A stretch of DNA of 64,000 bases. Source: JANMCE01 sp963791625 (GTDB lineage Bacteria > Actinomycetota > Acidimicrobiia > Acidimicrobiales > Ilumatobacteraceae). The position numbers and the translations under genes are program-made. The stretch lies in assembly GCA_963791625.1 (NCBI GenBank), contig CAWBTA010000015.1:806001-870000 (forward strand). Direction: 5' to 3'. Positions 27,262-36,067 of the stretch are shown here, one piece after another; position 1 is the first letter of the stretch, and every line of letters starts with the position of its first letter. Below the pieces are notes generated by a model, which worked only from the letters and a program-made list of their open reading frames with translations, made no database searches and was not told the DNA's origin.

Positions 27262-28623
27262 TCAGCCGGTCGGGAACACGCCAACCGCGGTGGCGAGTAT
27301 CGGCGCGCCATCGAAGGTGAGATGCTGCGTCTCGGCGGAGCCCGCCTTCCAGGCCACCAGTTCCTGATCGGCTAACCCGAAAAGCCATTGACTGTCCGGT
27401 GACCAGGTGAGGGACCGGATCTGGCTGCTGCCGCCCACGAGTGGTTGTCGCGCGCCGGTCGTCAGATCGACGAGCTGAATAATCTGGCCGGAATTGCTGG
27501 TATTGCTGTAGACGGTTTGCAACGTGTAGTGGCCGTCGGGCGACAGGAGGAACGGCCCGCCGAAGAAGTTGAGGTCGGGAAGCACCGTCACCTGGTCGCC
27601 GGTCACCATGACGGTGTCGCACACCAAATGGTCATCGCACGAACGCTCGATGCGCCGATCCCCTTGCGCGACGATGGTTAGGTTGTGGGTGAGCCGAGTG
27701 AACAACTCCGTGGCTGGATCAAATGAGTAGGTACCGGAGCCGATTTCCGAAACGATCGCACGGTCGGCTCCGTCTACGCCCATCAGGCCAGCGGACTGCG
27801 GCAGGGCAATTGAAACCACTTCGTGACCGTCGCGCAGATCATGGGCGACCAGCTTGCCGAGTCCGCTCGCTCCACCGTCTTCCTGCGACCAGACGAGATC
27901 GTGTCCGACCTTCGCCGACCCACCAGGCAGGCGACCGTTCAAACGACGTGTCGTGCCGTCGGGCTCCCAGACCGCCGGAGTTCCGGCACTGTCGGTGACC
28001 AAGAGGCCCGTACCGACCGGATCAGTGAAAATCTCCTGGCTTGAATATCCATCGAACGCGGCATTTACCGGAGTGATCGTGCCCGAGTCGACATCGACGA
28101 TGGCGTTTCTTCCGGTGTACGAGCCGACCCGCACGCCAAGCAGCAAGAGCTTGAGGCCGGTCTTTTCGACCATGATCGGGGTAGTTGACCTCCGACCGGT
28201 CAGGTCGGCGATCTCGAAGATGTCGGCCGAAATGGTCGGGGTGCCCGGCACCGCTGATGTTGTCGTAGGCGCAGTCGATGTTGTCGTAGGCGCAGTCGAC
28301 GTTGTGGTTGCTCGCGAGATTGTCGTGGGCGCGGTCGACGTAGTGGTTGCTCGCGAGATTGTCGTGGTCGTGGCCTTCGACGGACCCTTGCCGCTGATCG
28401 CGGCGACGCCCCCGAGTACGGCCAGCACGCCCACGATGGCGAGGGCCGACCGTCCTTTGTTGGCGCCCGAGGCAAACACGACATCAGCCCCATCGCTCGC
28501 CACCGTTTCGCTGGAGAGCAGTTCGAGGTCGGGGGCTTCGAGCGACTTTCCGCAGGCGTTGCAGAACCGGCCGGAGCCCGATTGCGGTTGGCCGCAGGAA
28601 ATGCAGGAGCGCCGACGGGCCAC
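27262..28623 (-). CDS. Zinc-ribbon / TM / extracellular propeller-like protein, paralogue 2
   Basis: GTG start, 453 residues. It has the same plan as its neighbours: N-terminal zinc ribbon (RRRSCISCG, RFCNACG), a single membrane span after NKGRSALAIVGVLAVLGG, and a Thr/Ser linker. The extracellular domain carries EKTGLKLLLLG, DVDSGTI, a CDDHLVC motif, LSPDGHYTLQTVY and WSPDSQWLFGLADQELVAW. The linker DNA (about 28256-28372) holds near-perfect tandem repeats. The cytoplasmic ribbon and outer propeller suggest a membrane sensor or surface adaptor, which is inference. It starts 39 bases after the upstream paralogue ends. Confidence 0.75.
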   Translation of the reverse strand: MARRRSCISCGQPQSGSGRFCNACGKSLEAPDLELLSSETVASDGADVVFASGANKGRSALAIVGVLAVLGGVAAISGKGPSKATTTTISRATTTSTAPTTISRATTTSTAPTTTSTAPTTTSAVPGTPTISADIFEIADLTGRRSTTPIMVEKTGLKLLLLGVRVGSYTGRNAIVDVDSGTITPVNAAFDGYSSQEIFTDPVGTGLLVTDSAGTPAVWEPDGTTRRLNGRLPGGSAKVGHDLVWSQEDGGASGLGKLVAHDLRDGHEVVSIALPQSAGLMGVDGADRAIVSEIGSGTYSFDPATELFTRLTHNLTIVAQGDRRIERSCDDHLVCDTVMVTGDQVTVLPDLNFFGGPFLLSPDGHYTLQTVYSNTSNSGQIIQLVDLTTGARQPLVGGSSQIRSLTWSPDSQWLFGLADQELVAWKAGSAETQHLTFDGAPILATAVGVFPTG

Positions 28624-28662
28624 ACAGTGACCTTATCGATCAAGCCGAACCGAGCCACATCG

Positions 28663-30051
28663 CTACGAGGGAAAGATACCGAAGGCCTCGACGCGCACTG
28701 GGTCACCATCAAAGGCGAGTTGCCGGGTCTCGGCGGTGCCAACCTTCCAGGCCGACAGCACGCCGTTGGTAAGACCGAACAACCACATGCCGTCGGCTGA
28801 CCACGACAGCGTGATGGGATAGGTGTCCGCATTCATGTCGAGCTTTTGTCGAGTTCCCGCGATGAGATCAACGGCCTCCAACGTGGGGGTGGAGCCGTCT
28901 CCGTCCGAGACCTGCACCACTGTCTGGCCGTTGGGCGAAAGGGACATTGGCCCATAGAAAAAGTTGTTGAGGTCGGGAATCGGGCGAGGTGGATCGGTGC
29001 CGTGTCGCAGGATGGACCCGCAGACGAGTTGCTCGGTGCATGCTCGCTCGACCCGCCAGTCGCCACGAATCGCCGAGGCCATGTTGCTGGTCATACGCAT
29101 GAACTGTTTTGCGGCCGGATCGAAGGAGTAGGTGCCGCTCCCATAGTCGACGACTACGGGATGGTTCGCGGCGTCGGAACCGAGCAGCTGGGCCGACTCG
29201 GGCATCGCAACGTCGGCGACCTTGTGTCCATCGCGAACGTCGTATCCCACCAAACTCATGACGTTGCCCTGCGGCACGAGCGGGTTGCGACGCATCGACC
29301 AGAAGACATCATCCGTGAGGACGCTTGCGAAGCTGAAGCCCTCGGCGCTGTCGACTGGGACGCTCACGGACTGCGTTGGGCCCGTTGGTTGCCAGGTGTC
29401 GAATCGGAGTCCGCCAGAGTTCGTGGTGATGAACAGCAGGCCCCCTCCCTCGATCGGCACGATCGAACCGCCGCTGTAGGTCTGTACGACCGACTCGCCT
29501 TCAACAATGCCGACCGGGTACGGCGTGACGAGGCCGGAGTCGAGGTCAACAATGGCGTTGCCGCTCTGACCGGTGGCCACCATGGAGAGCCCGATCAGTA
29601 GCAGTTTCGTGCCGGTCTTTTCAGGCAGGATCGGTGTGGAAAGGGTGCGGGGTTGCGTGAGGGCGAGTTCACGAGCACGAGCTGCCGCCGCGTCGGTCGT
29701 GGTGGTTGTGTTGGCATCGGGCGGCACGGTCGAGGTGGTCGTGCTGGTAGCTTTGGCGACCGTCGTCGTGGTGGATTTCGCGGTCGTTGACGTGGGCGTC
29801 GCGCTGGGGGTGCTCTTGCCGGAGAACGCGGCGACAGCTCCCAATGCAGCCAACACCGCCACTATCGCCACCGCAGAGCGACCCTTTGCTCCGCCCGTCG
29901 CCATGACGACGTCGTTGCCGGTTGTGGCCGTGCTGTCGACAGAGAGGAATTCAAGGTCGGGCGCGTCAAGCGGCTTTCCGCACACGTTACAGAACGCGCT
30001 CAAGCCCCCCTGCACCTCGCCACACGAGAAACACGAACGACGACGAACCAC
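28663..30051 (-). CDS. Zinc-ribbon / TM / extracellular propeller-like protein, paralogue 3
   Basis: GTG start, 462 residues. The zinc ribbon (RRRSCFSCG, AFCNVCG), membrane span (AVAIVAVLAALGAVAAF), Thr-rich linker and outer domain follow the same order as in its neighbours. Shared marks are EKTGTKLLLIGL, NAIVDLDSGLV, CTEQLVC, LSPNGQTVVQV and WSADGMWLFGLTNGVLSAW. The conserved CX5C pair in the outer domain may form a disulfide. It is intact, and probably co-transcribed with paralogues 4, 2 and 1. Confidence 0.75.
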   Translation of the reverse strand: MVRRRSCFSCGEVQGGLSAFCNVCGKPLDAPDLEFLSVDSTATTGNDVVMATGGAKGRSAVAIVAVLAALGAVAAFSGKSTPSATPTSTTAKSTTTTVAKATSTTTSTVPPDANTTTTTDAAAARARELALTQPRTLSTPILPEKTGTKLLLIGLSMVATGQSGNAIVDLDSGLVTPYPVGIVEGESVVQTYSGGSIVPIEGGGLLFITTNSGGLRFDTWQPTGPTQSVSVPVDSAEGFSFASVLTDDVFWSMRRNPLVPQGNVMSLVGYDVRDGHKVADVAMPESAQLLGSDAANHPVVVDYGSGTYSFDPAAKQFMRMTSNMASAIRGDWRVERACTEQLVCGSILRHGTDPPRPIPDLNNFFYGPMSLSPNGQTVVQVSDGDGSTPTLEAVDLIAGTRQKLDMNADTYPITLSWSADGMWLFGLTNGVLSAWKVGTAETRQLAFDGDPVRVEAFGIFPS

Positions 30052-30111
30052 AGATCGACTCTATCGGCGCAGCGTGTGAGCGTGGTCTCGGCTGTCGCCT
30101 CAGCTCAGGGT

Positions 30112-30223
30112 TCAATTCGGGAACAGGCCGAAAGCGAACGATTCGATTGGTTTGCCATCGAGCTGCAGGACGATTGGTGCAGTCAGGCCTTGTCGCCAGG
30201 CTGCGAGTCCGGTGGTGAGCTCC
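30112..30223 (-). other. Out-of-frame C-terminal tail of paralogue 4
   Basis: In this frame the DNA reads ELTTGLAAWRQGLTAPIV, then LQLDGKPIESFAFGLFPN and stop at 30112-30114. This matches the LWAWRAGLPAPIEVLFDGK ... GVFP ending of paralogue 1. Restoring one T joins it to the ORF ending at 30183, giving about 441 residues. Confidence 0.75.
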
Positions 30224-31436
30224 AAAAGAGCCAGCGACTATCACTGGTCCAGACGGGAAAACTGGCTGGGAACTGGCCCTGACCGAACCGTCCCAGACGA
30301 ACGACCTCGCCAGTAGAGGTGTCGGCGACGTCGATGGTGAATTGGCTGCCACCAAACTCGTAGGTCTGCTTCACGACGTGCTTCCCGTCGGGTGAGAGTG
30401 ACACATTGCCCCGGCTACCCTTGGGAAACTCCAGAGGCGTGGACGTTCCGTCGCCGCCACGAAACACATCGGTGCAGCTCAGTGATTCGGTGCAATCGAT
30501 CTCGACTCGTCCGGCCGCCGAGACGGCCTCCACGGTCGCGCTGCTGAGCCGACCAAACGTTCGCGTCAATGGGTCGAACGTGTACGCCCCTCCATCCGGG
30601 CCGTTCACGACTGGACGGCCTTTTGCATCGACGCCAACGAGCGAAAGGTCATTTGCGTCCTGTAACCACACCACACGCTCGCCGTTTCGAAACGAAAAAC
30701 TGGTGAGACTCTGACCACCAGGTCCCCCAGGATTGAACTCAGTGGCCCACAACGTGTCCCCGGCAAAAACGGCTTGACCACCGAAAAACACTCCGTCGCT
30801 GCTGCTTGCCGCCGCAACGGGCCGCACCGAGCCGTCACGTTGCCATACTTCGATGGATCCGGTGCCGTACATCGGCGCCGAGACCAGTCCCTTCGAGGTA
30901 GGCACGAAAGTGATCTGACTTCCGTCGAAGGATCGAGTGTCGTCCAGGGTCGTGAGCACACCACGGTCAACGTCAAGGATGCGACTACGGCTGAGGCTGA
31001 CGTCTGCGACGGAGCCGCCGAGCAGGAGGAGTGTGGCGCCGGTCGTCTCGCCCGGCAGCGGAAGGGCCTCAAGCTTCCTCGGCACCAACGGTGCCACAGT
31101 TGTGGTCGTCACTTCCGTAGTTGACGTTGTTGACTCTGTTGTTGACGTGATCGAAGTTGAAGGCTGCGGCGTCGTGGAGGCACTGCTCGGTTTCGAAGTG
31201 TTACCCGTGAACACGGCCGCGCTGCCGATCGCGGCAACGACTGCGCCGATCACCAGTACGGAACGAACGCGTGAGCCACCGCGAGCCAAGGTGATGTCGG
31301 TTCCCTCGGCGGCGGACGGGTCGCCAGACAGCATTTCGAGGTCGAGGGCGTCAACTGGCTTGCCGCACGAATTGCAGAACGGGCCGCTTCCGGCCTGGGC
31401 CTGACCACACGAGAAACACGTCCGCCGGCGACCCAC
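30183..31436 (-). CDS. Zinc-ribbon / TM / extracellular propeller-like protein, paralogue 4, C-terminus out of frame
   Basis: GTG start; the frame as read gives 417 residues. Zinc ribbon (RRRTCFSCG, PFCNSCG), membrane span (SVLVIGAVVAAIGSAAVF), Thr/Ser linker and outer domain (GETTGATLLLLG, DVDRGVL, CTESLSC, LSPDGKHVVKQ, WTSDSRWLFW) match its neighbours. The last 35 or so residues of the family are missing from this frame but are present immediately downstream in another frame. One extra T in the TTTT at 30224-30227 (minus strand) restores them. It is the first paralogue of the row and lies 21 bases after xseB. Confidence 0.7.
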   Translation of the reverse strand: MGRRRTCFSCGQAQAGSGPFCNSCGKPVDALDLEMLSGDPSAAEGTDITLARGGSRVRSVLVIGAVVAAIGSAAVFTGNTSKPSSASTTPQPSTSITSTTESTTSTTEVTTTTVAPLVPRKLEALPLPGETTGATLLLLGGSVADVSLSRSRILDVDRGVLTTLDDTRSFDGSQITFVPTSKGLVSAPMYGTGSIEVWQRDGSVRPVAAASSSDGVFFGGQAVFAGDTLWATEFNPGGPGGQSLTSFSFRNGERVVWLQDANDLSLVGVDAKGRPVVNGPDGGAYTFDPLTRTFGRLSSATVEAVSAAGRVEIDCTESLSCTDVFRGGDGTSTPLEFPKGSRGNVSLSPDGKHVVKQTYEFGGSQFTIDVADTSTGEVVRLGRFGQGQFPASFPVWTSDSRWLFWSSPPDSQPGDKA

Positions 31437-31457
31437 GACGGCGAGCCTAACGGTCAG

Positions 31458-31700
31458 CTATGGGGATGGGGTGTCGGTGAGGCGGTCGAGATCGGCGACG
31501 ACGGATTCGATCTCAAGTCGGGCCGACGAGATACGACCACGGCACAGCGCGATCAGTTCTGCGGCCCGCTTGACTCGGGTGCCGAGGTGGTCGACGTCGA
31601 CGGCGTCACCCTCGAGTTCGGCCAAAATCTCATCGAGCTCGGCGAGCGCGTCGTTGTAGCTGATCTGTTCTTCGTTGTTGGGCGTCTTCGGGGCCATCAT
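31458..31700 (-). CDS. xseB: Exodeoxyribonuclease VII small subunit
   Basis: 80 residues. The SYNDALAELDEILAELEGD start and the following Leu/Ile heptads, ending in CRGRISSARLEIESVV, are typical of XseB. It assembles in several copies with XseA to form exonuclease VII, which degrades single-stranded DNA in both directions. The ATG lies in the xseA stop region with a 4-base overlap. Confidence 0.93.
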   Translation of the reverse strand: MMAPKTPNNEEQISYNDALAELDEILAELEGDAVDVDHLGTRVKRAAELIALCRGRISSARLEIESVVADLDRLTDTPSP

Positions 31701-33100
31701 TCCTCCACTCGGCTGGTGACCTCGCCCGTGGCGAGAGTGGTCACCAAGGCATCACCAGGATGCAGTCCGGCAGCATCGCGCACCAGAGTGCCGTCGGCAC
31801 GTCTGGTGATACTCCACCCTCGGGCGAGGGTTCGCACCGGGTCAAGCGCGTCAACGCGTGCTGCAAGCGCGTGGAGCGTACGGTCGGCTTCGAGCGGCAG
31901 CCTGGGCGCCCGGCGGGCCAGGCGGGCCGCGTCAACCTGCAGATGGCGCTGGGCGGCGTGCAGGTGCGCTCGGGTGGAGCCACTGATACGGGCCGAGGTG
32001 CGTTGCAGATCGGCGGTCTGCATGTTGAGAGCTTGGGACGCCTGGCGACCAATCCGGTCGGCTTGGTGGAGTACGCGTTGGTCGGCCACCACCAGGCTGC
32101 GTCGGGTGCGGTCGACGGCACGGACCGCTCGCTCGCGGACCTGCCGTTCGGCGTGGGCTACGTGCTCGGTGCTCAGACGAAGAATGCGGGCGTACACCTC
32201 GTCAACGTCGGCAGCATGAGAGCGAACCCGCTCAACCAGATGGGCGGCACACGCGGTCGGCGTCTTGAAGGCCGTGTGGGCGACTTCGTCGGCGATGGCC
32301 CGGTCGATCTCATGGCCAACACCGGTGAAGACCGGAATGGGACACGACGCGATGGTGCGAGCAATGCGTTCATCATCGAAGGTGGCCAGGTCGGTGCGGG
32401 AGCCACCGCCGCGAACGACCACCAGTACATCAAGGCCGTAGTACGAGTCGGCCAGCGTGGCAATGGCGGCCGCTACCCGTTCGGCGGCGCCGATGCCCTG
32501 CACTCGCACGTCGCACGCCAGCAGTTGGAAGCCGATACCGCTGGCTTCGAGCTCATGGGTGAAGTCATGCCAGGCAGCGCTACCCACACTGGTCACCACA
32601 CCGATGCGCAGCGGTACGTTGGGCACGGGACGGCGGCCGTTTCGGTCGAGCAGGCCTTCGGAGAGGAGCTTGCGGATGAGTTGATCCCGGTCGGCCGCGA
32701 GTTGTCCGAGGGTGAATCGGGCATCGAGCCCATCCATGATGAGGCTCATCTTGCCGGTCGGTGCGTAGACGTTCATCTGACCGTGAATACGCACGACCAG
32801 GCCGTTCTCCAAGCGCAACCGATGCTTGCTGAGCGCGGGCCGCACCGTACGCATCCAGGTGTTTGCGAAGCAGGCCACCGCCATGGACGCCTGGCCCTCC
32901 GCCGAACGCTCACTGATGGTGAAGTACACATGGCCGTTGCGGTTGGTGGTCATGCCTTCGATCTCGCCGCGAACCCACACCCCGTCGGTGAAGGCACGGC
33001 GGAACATGCCGTTGATGACGTCGGTCAGTTCTTTGACACTGAAGGTGGGGTCGCCACCATCGTCAAAGTCGAGATCGAACGAGGACTGACTCACCGCCAT
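31697..33100 (-). CDS. xseA: Exodeoxyribonuclease VII large subunit
   Basis: 467 residues. An N-terminal OB fold (about 20-120; FSVKELTDVINGMF, VRGEIEGMTTNRNGHVYF) binds single-stranded DNA. The catalytic domain carries IGVVTSVGSAAWHDF, VVVRGGGSRTDLATFDDERIARTI and FTGVGHEIDRAIADEVAH, which are the family signatures. A long helical region follows and ends in RGWSITRRADGTLV and GDALVTTLATGEVTS. It is coupled to xseB by a 4-base overlap, and rmuC lies 26 bases upstream on the same strand. Confidence 0.95.
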   Translation of the reverse strand: MAVSQSSFDLDFDDGGDPTFSVKELTDVINGMFRRAFTDGVWVRGEIEGMTTNRNGHVYFTISERSAEGQASMAVACFANTWMRTVRPALSKHRLRLENGLVVRIHGQMNVYAPTGKMSLIMDGLDARFTLGQLAADRDQLIRKLLSEGLLDRNGRRPVPNVPLRIGVVTSVGSAAWHDFTHELEASGIGFQLLACDVRVQGIGAAERVAAAIATLADSYYGLDVLVVVRGGGSRTDLATFDDERIARTIASCPIPVFTGVGHEIDRAIADEVAHTAFKTPTACAAHLVERVRSHAADVDEVYARILRLSTEHVAHAERQVRERAVRAVDRTRRSLVVADQRVLHQADRIGRQASQALNMQTADLQRTSARISGSTRAHLHAAQRHLQVDAARLARRAPRLPLEADRTLHALAARVDALDPVRTLARGWSITRRADGTLVRDAAGLHPGDALVTTLATGEVTSRVEE

Positions 33101-33126
33101 GATTGTGTCAGGCCTTGTCGGCCGGG

Positions 33127-34386
33127 TCAGGCCCCGAGGCTGCGGATGTCATCGAAATCGAGAATCTCGCCCAAGTCTCCAAGGTCAAGGGCGCCTTCTT
33201 CGGGCAACCCGCGATCGCGCCGAATGGCATCGAGCCGGGTCATGGGCCGCTCGAGCGCTCGACGGCGGGTGCCGTTCAGATCCTCAAAGGCCTTGCGGGC
33301 GCTTTCAAGCCGCTTGTCGACCACGTCGAGCTGGCCGGTGAACTTGTGCCACTGCTGCTCAAACGAGCCGAGCACCTTCAGGATCTCGTCGGAGGTTTTT
33401 TCGATCATGAAGTTGTCGAATGCCTGGCGGATCACGCCGAGCATGGCGAACAGGGTGAGCGGCGAACACAGCACGACCTTTTGGCGCATCGCATCATCCA
33501 TCAGCTGCGGATCGGCCTCAAAAATGAACCCGGAGATCGATTCGTTGGGCAGGAACATGAGCACGTAGTCGACCGTGGTGGCGGTGCCGACCCTGGTGTA
33601 ATCGCGTCCGGCCAACTCCTTCACCCGGAGGCGAACGTCGCGCAGAAAGGCGTCACGATGCTGAATGCGTTCGGCATCGGTCCGGGCCTCAAGTGTGCGC
33701 AGATAGGACGTGACCGGGAACTTCACGTCCATATAGAGCGAGTGCCCTTTCGGAAGGTCGAACGTGAAGTCGGGCATTCCTCGGGCACCCTCGATGGCGA
33801 CCTGCTTGCGATAGTTGACGTTCTCGACAAAGCCTGCGAGCCGCAGCACGTCTTCGGCCATGCGCTCGCCCCACTGGCCACGGGCCTTGGTGCTGGCCAA
33901 GGCCTCCCGTAAACCGGCGGTGGTGGACGACAGGGTTGCCGTGGTCTCGGCATGGGCCTGCAGGGCTGCCGTGACGGCGCCGAAGCTGCGTTGATTGTTG
34001 GAGCCCAGCTGGCGCACCAGTTCGGACACTCGTTCCAGTTCTTCACGAACTTCGGCCTGCACCTTGTTCATCTGGCCGTCGATTTGCTCTTTCTTGGCCA
34101 ACAACTCCTGCTGGCCCATGGCCATCTGCTGGCCAACCACATCTCGGTTGAGCACGCTGGCCTGTTCAACGGCGGCCTTGATGGACGCCTCACGGTCGCT
34201 GGCGGCATGGTGGCGCAGTTCGGCCACGGCTGCGCTGAGGGCCTGCTGCATGGCGAGAGCGGGGTCAATGGCCGGGGGAGGGAGTTCGACCGGCAGGGGG
34301 GCGTTGCGCCGAGCAAAGAGCAGACCGACCGCCACACCGATGCCGGCCACGGCAAGCATCAGAACGAGGACGAGGAGCAATGTCAT
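33127..34386 (-). CDS. rmuC: RmuC family DNA recombination protein
   Basis: 419 residues. An N-terminal membrane anchor (about 2-24) is followed by a coiled coil (about 40-165) and the RmuC nuclease-like domain. The latter includes KARGQWGERMAEDVLRLAGF, ENVNYRKQ, MPDFTFDLPKGHSLYMDVKF and VDYVLMFLPNES. RmuC limits recombination at inverted repeats; its PD-(D/E)xK-like residues (D in MPDF, the DVKFP block) are present. Clustering with exonuclease VII suggests a shared DNA-end processing context. Confidence 0.92.
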   Translation of the reverse strand: MTLLLVLVLMLAVAGIGVAVGLLFARRNAPLPVELPPPAIDPALAMQQALSAAVAELRHHAASDREASIKAAVEQASVLNRDVVGQQMAMGQQELLAKKEQIDGQMNKVQAEVREELERVSELVRQLGSNNQRSFGAVTAALQAHAETTATLSSTTAGLREALASTKARGQWGERMAEDVLRLAGFVENVNYRKQVAIEGARGMPDFTFDLPKGHSLYMDVKFPVTSYLRTLEARTDAERIQHRDAFLRDVRLRVKELAGRDYTRVGTATTVDYVLMFLPNESISGFIFEADPQLMDDAMRQKVVLCSPLTLFAMLGVIRQAFDNFMIEKTSDEILKVLGSFEQQWHKFTGQLDVVDKRLESARKAFEDLNGTRRRALERPMTRLDAIRRDRGLPEEGALDLGDLGEILDFDDIRSLGA

Positions 34387-34504
34387 GCCCCCACTATGAA
34401 CAGGGGGTGTTACAGAGTTCGCGGATACACCCAGAAAGCCCTAAAACGTCCAGGTTTCCGACCTGAACACCACGCTGCGCGTTGCCCCACTAGCCTCATC
34501 CCCC

Positions 34505-35053
34505 GTGCGTAAGACCCTCACCTTTTCCTTTGTAGCCCTGCTCGCCGTGAGCTGCGGCAGTTCCAAGATCACATCCACCGCCGCAACCACGAAGCCAGCC
34601 GCGGCCAGTGCCACCACCAAGGTCCCGGCCGGCAACGCCGCCCCCGAGGCGATGGGCGACCTCCCAAAGGTCACCGGTGACGCCAAGTCCAAGCCGGTCA
34701 TCGAGATGCCCAAGAGTGCGGCACCCACCAAGCTGGTGGCAAAAGTCCTCACCCCCGGAACCGGGGCCGACGTGAAGTCGGGTCAGCAGATCAAGGTGCA
34801 GTACGTCGGCCAGATCTGGGCGACGGGCACGCAGTTCGATGCGTCGTGGGATCGCGGCCAGCCCATCGAGTTCGGCATCGGCACCGGCAACGTCATCGAG
34901 GGTTGGGATGAGGGTCTCGTCGGTCAGAAGATCGGCAGCCGCGTGCTGCTCGTCATTCCGCCGGACAAGGGTTACGGCGCCGGTGGACGCCCGCCCAAGA
35001 TCCAGGGCACCGACACGATGGTCTTCGTGGTCGACATCGTCGACTCGAAGTAG
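34505..35053 (+). CDS. FKBP-type peptidyl-prolyl isomerase lipoprotein
   Basis: GTG start, 182 residues. The signal peptide ends in a lipobox (LLAVSC, Cys14 or so). A Thr/Ala/Lys linker leads into one FKBP domain from about residue 75: KVLTPGTGADVKSGQQIKVQ, GTQFDASWDRGQPIEFGIG, VIEGWDEGLVGQKIGSRVLL and IPPDKGYGAGG. The enzyme should fold secreted proteins by cis-trans isomerisation of X-Pro bonds on the outer face. It is divergent from rmuC and convergent with the PfkB kinase. Confidence 0.92.
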   Translation: MRKTLTFSFVALLAVSCGSSKITSTAATTKPAAASATTKVPAGNAAPEAMGDLPKVTGDAKSKPVIEMPKSAAPTKLVAKVLTPGTGADVKSGQQIKVQYVGQIWATGTQFDASWDRGQPIEFGIGTGNVIEGWDEGLVGQKIGSRVLLVIPPDKGYGAGGRPPKIQGTDTMVFVVDIVDSK

Positions 35054-35057
35054 CCGA

Positions 35058-36002
35058 TCAGGCCGAGAGTTCGGCCTGCAGCGCGGCCGGTAACGACGAG
35101 AACACGGGTGGCTGCGCGCCCGCGACTGCGCAGGTGCGCCCCGCCACGTACGCCGCAAACGAAGCACCCCGGCGAAGCAACGCAGCATCACTGAGTTCGG
35201 CACGGCCATAACCCCGGGCGATCCACCAGGCCAGGAAGCCGCCACCGAGGGAATCGCCCGCGCCGATCGTGTCCATCACATCGACCTTCGCTGCTGGTAC
35301 CAGGAACGAGCCGGAACCGGTGAACACCCGCACGCCTTCGGCCCCTGCGCTTAACAGCACCACGAGCGCGCCGTCATCGATGAACTGTTGCGCGGCCTGC
35401 GCGGCCGGTATGCCGGGCCGCAGAAACTCGAGGTCTTCGTCGCTGACCTTCACGATGTCGGCCTGCCGGCACAGCTTGCGAATTCGTTCCCGGTACGCAG
35501 CCGGATCTTCGATCACTCTTGGCCGACAGTTCGGGTCGATGAAGACCAGCGTCGAGGACTCCAACGCGGCCAGAACGGCCTCGGCTGCGGTAGCCATCGG
35601 TTCAAGCACCAGGCCGAGCGTGCCGACATGAAACGCACGAAGCCCGGCGGGGAGAACAGCCAGGGCTGCAGCGGGCTCGAGTGCTGGAGCAGCAGTACCC
35701 TCGAAATAGAAGTGGTAGTTGGCTGCGCCGTCGTCATCGAGTTCGGCTGCAGCCAGGGTCGTTGGTCGATCGGTCGCCACGACAGCGGACAGATCAACGC
35801 CATCGGTCTGCAGATGACGCAGGAGCCCCTGGCCGAAACGGTCAGTAGAAATCGTCGCCATGAACATTGAGGGTTGACCAAGTCGGCCGATGGTACGCGC
35901 CGCGTTATAGGGCCCGCCGCCCTCGATGGCGTTTACCTCGCCGGTCGGGTGAAGCACGAGATCGATAAGAGCTTCACCCAGCACCAGAATCACGGGCGAC
36001 AA
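35058..36002 (-). CDS. PfkB-family carbohydrate kinase, probably fructokinase
   Basis: 314 residues. The ribokinase-fold start GEALIDLVLHPTGE, a GGGPYNAARTIGRLG block, and the catalytic DTIGAGDSLGGGFLAW near residue 248 are clear. FIDPNCRP and VKVSDEDLEFLRPG in the middle resemble bacterial fructokinases. The enzyme phosphorylates a sugar from ATP in the cytoplasm; the exact sugar is not certain. It is a single gene, divergent from the LLM oxidoreductase. Confidence 0.88.
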   Translation of the reverse strand: MSPVILVLGEALIDLVLHPTGEVNAIEGGGPYNAARTIGRLGQPSMFMATISTDRFGQGLLRHLQTDGVDLSAVVATDRPTTLAAAELDDDGAANYHFYFEGTAAPALEPAAALAVLPAGLRAFHVGTLGLVLEPMATAAEAVLAALESSTLVFIDPNCRPRVIEDPAAYRERIRKLCRQADIVKVSDEDLEFLRPGIPAAQAAQQFIDDGALVVLLSAGAEGVRVFTGSGSFLVPAAKVDVMDTIGAGDSLGGGFLAWWIARGYGRAELSDAALLRRGASFAAYVAGRTCAVAGAQPPVFSSLPAALQAELSA

Positions 36003-36067
36003 ACTAGCAATCCTGCGTTCATGGCTCGTCTTCCCAGGCCGGTCGACCGTGGGAGTAGTTTTGGGTC

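Noticed and set aside
28256..28372. Tandem DNA repeats in paralogue 2
   Set aside because: They encode the Thr-rich linker and are explained by it.
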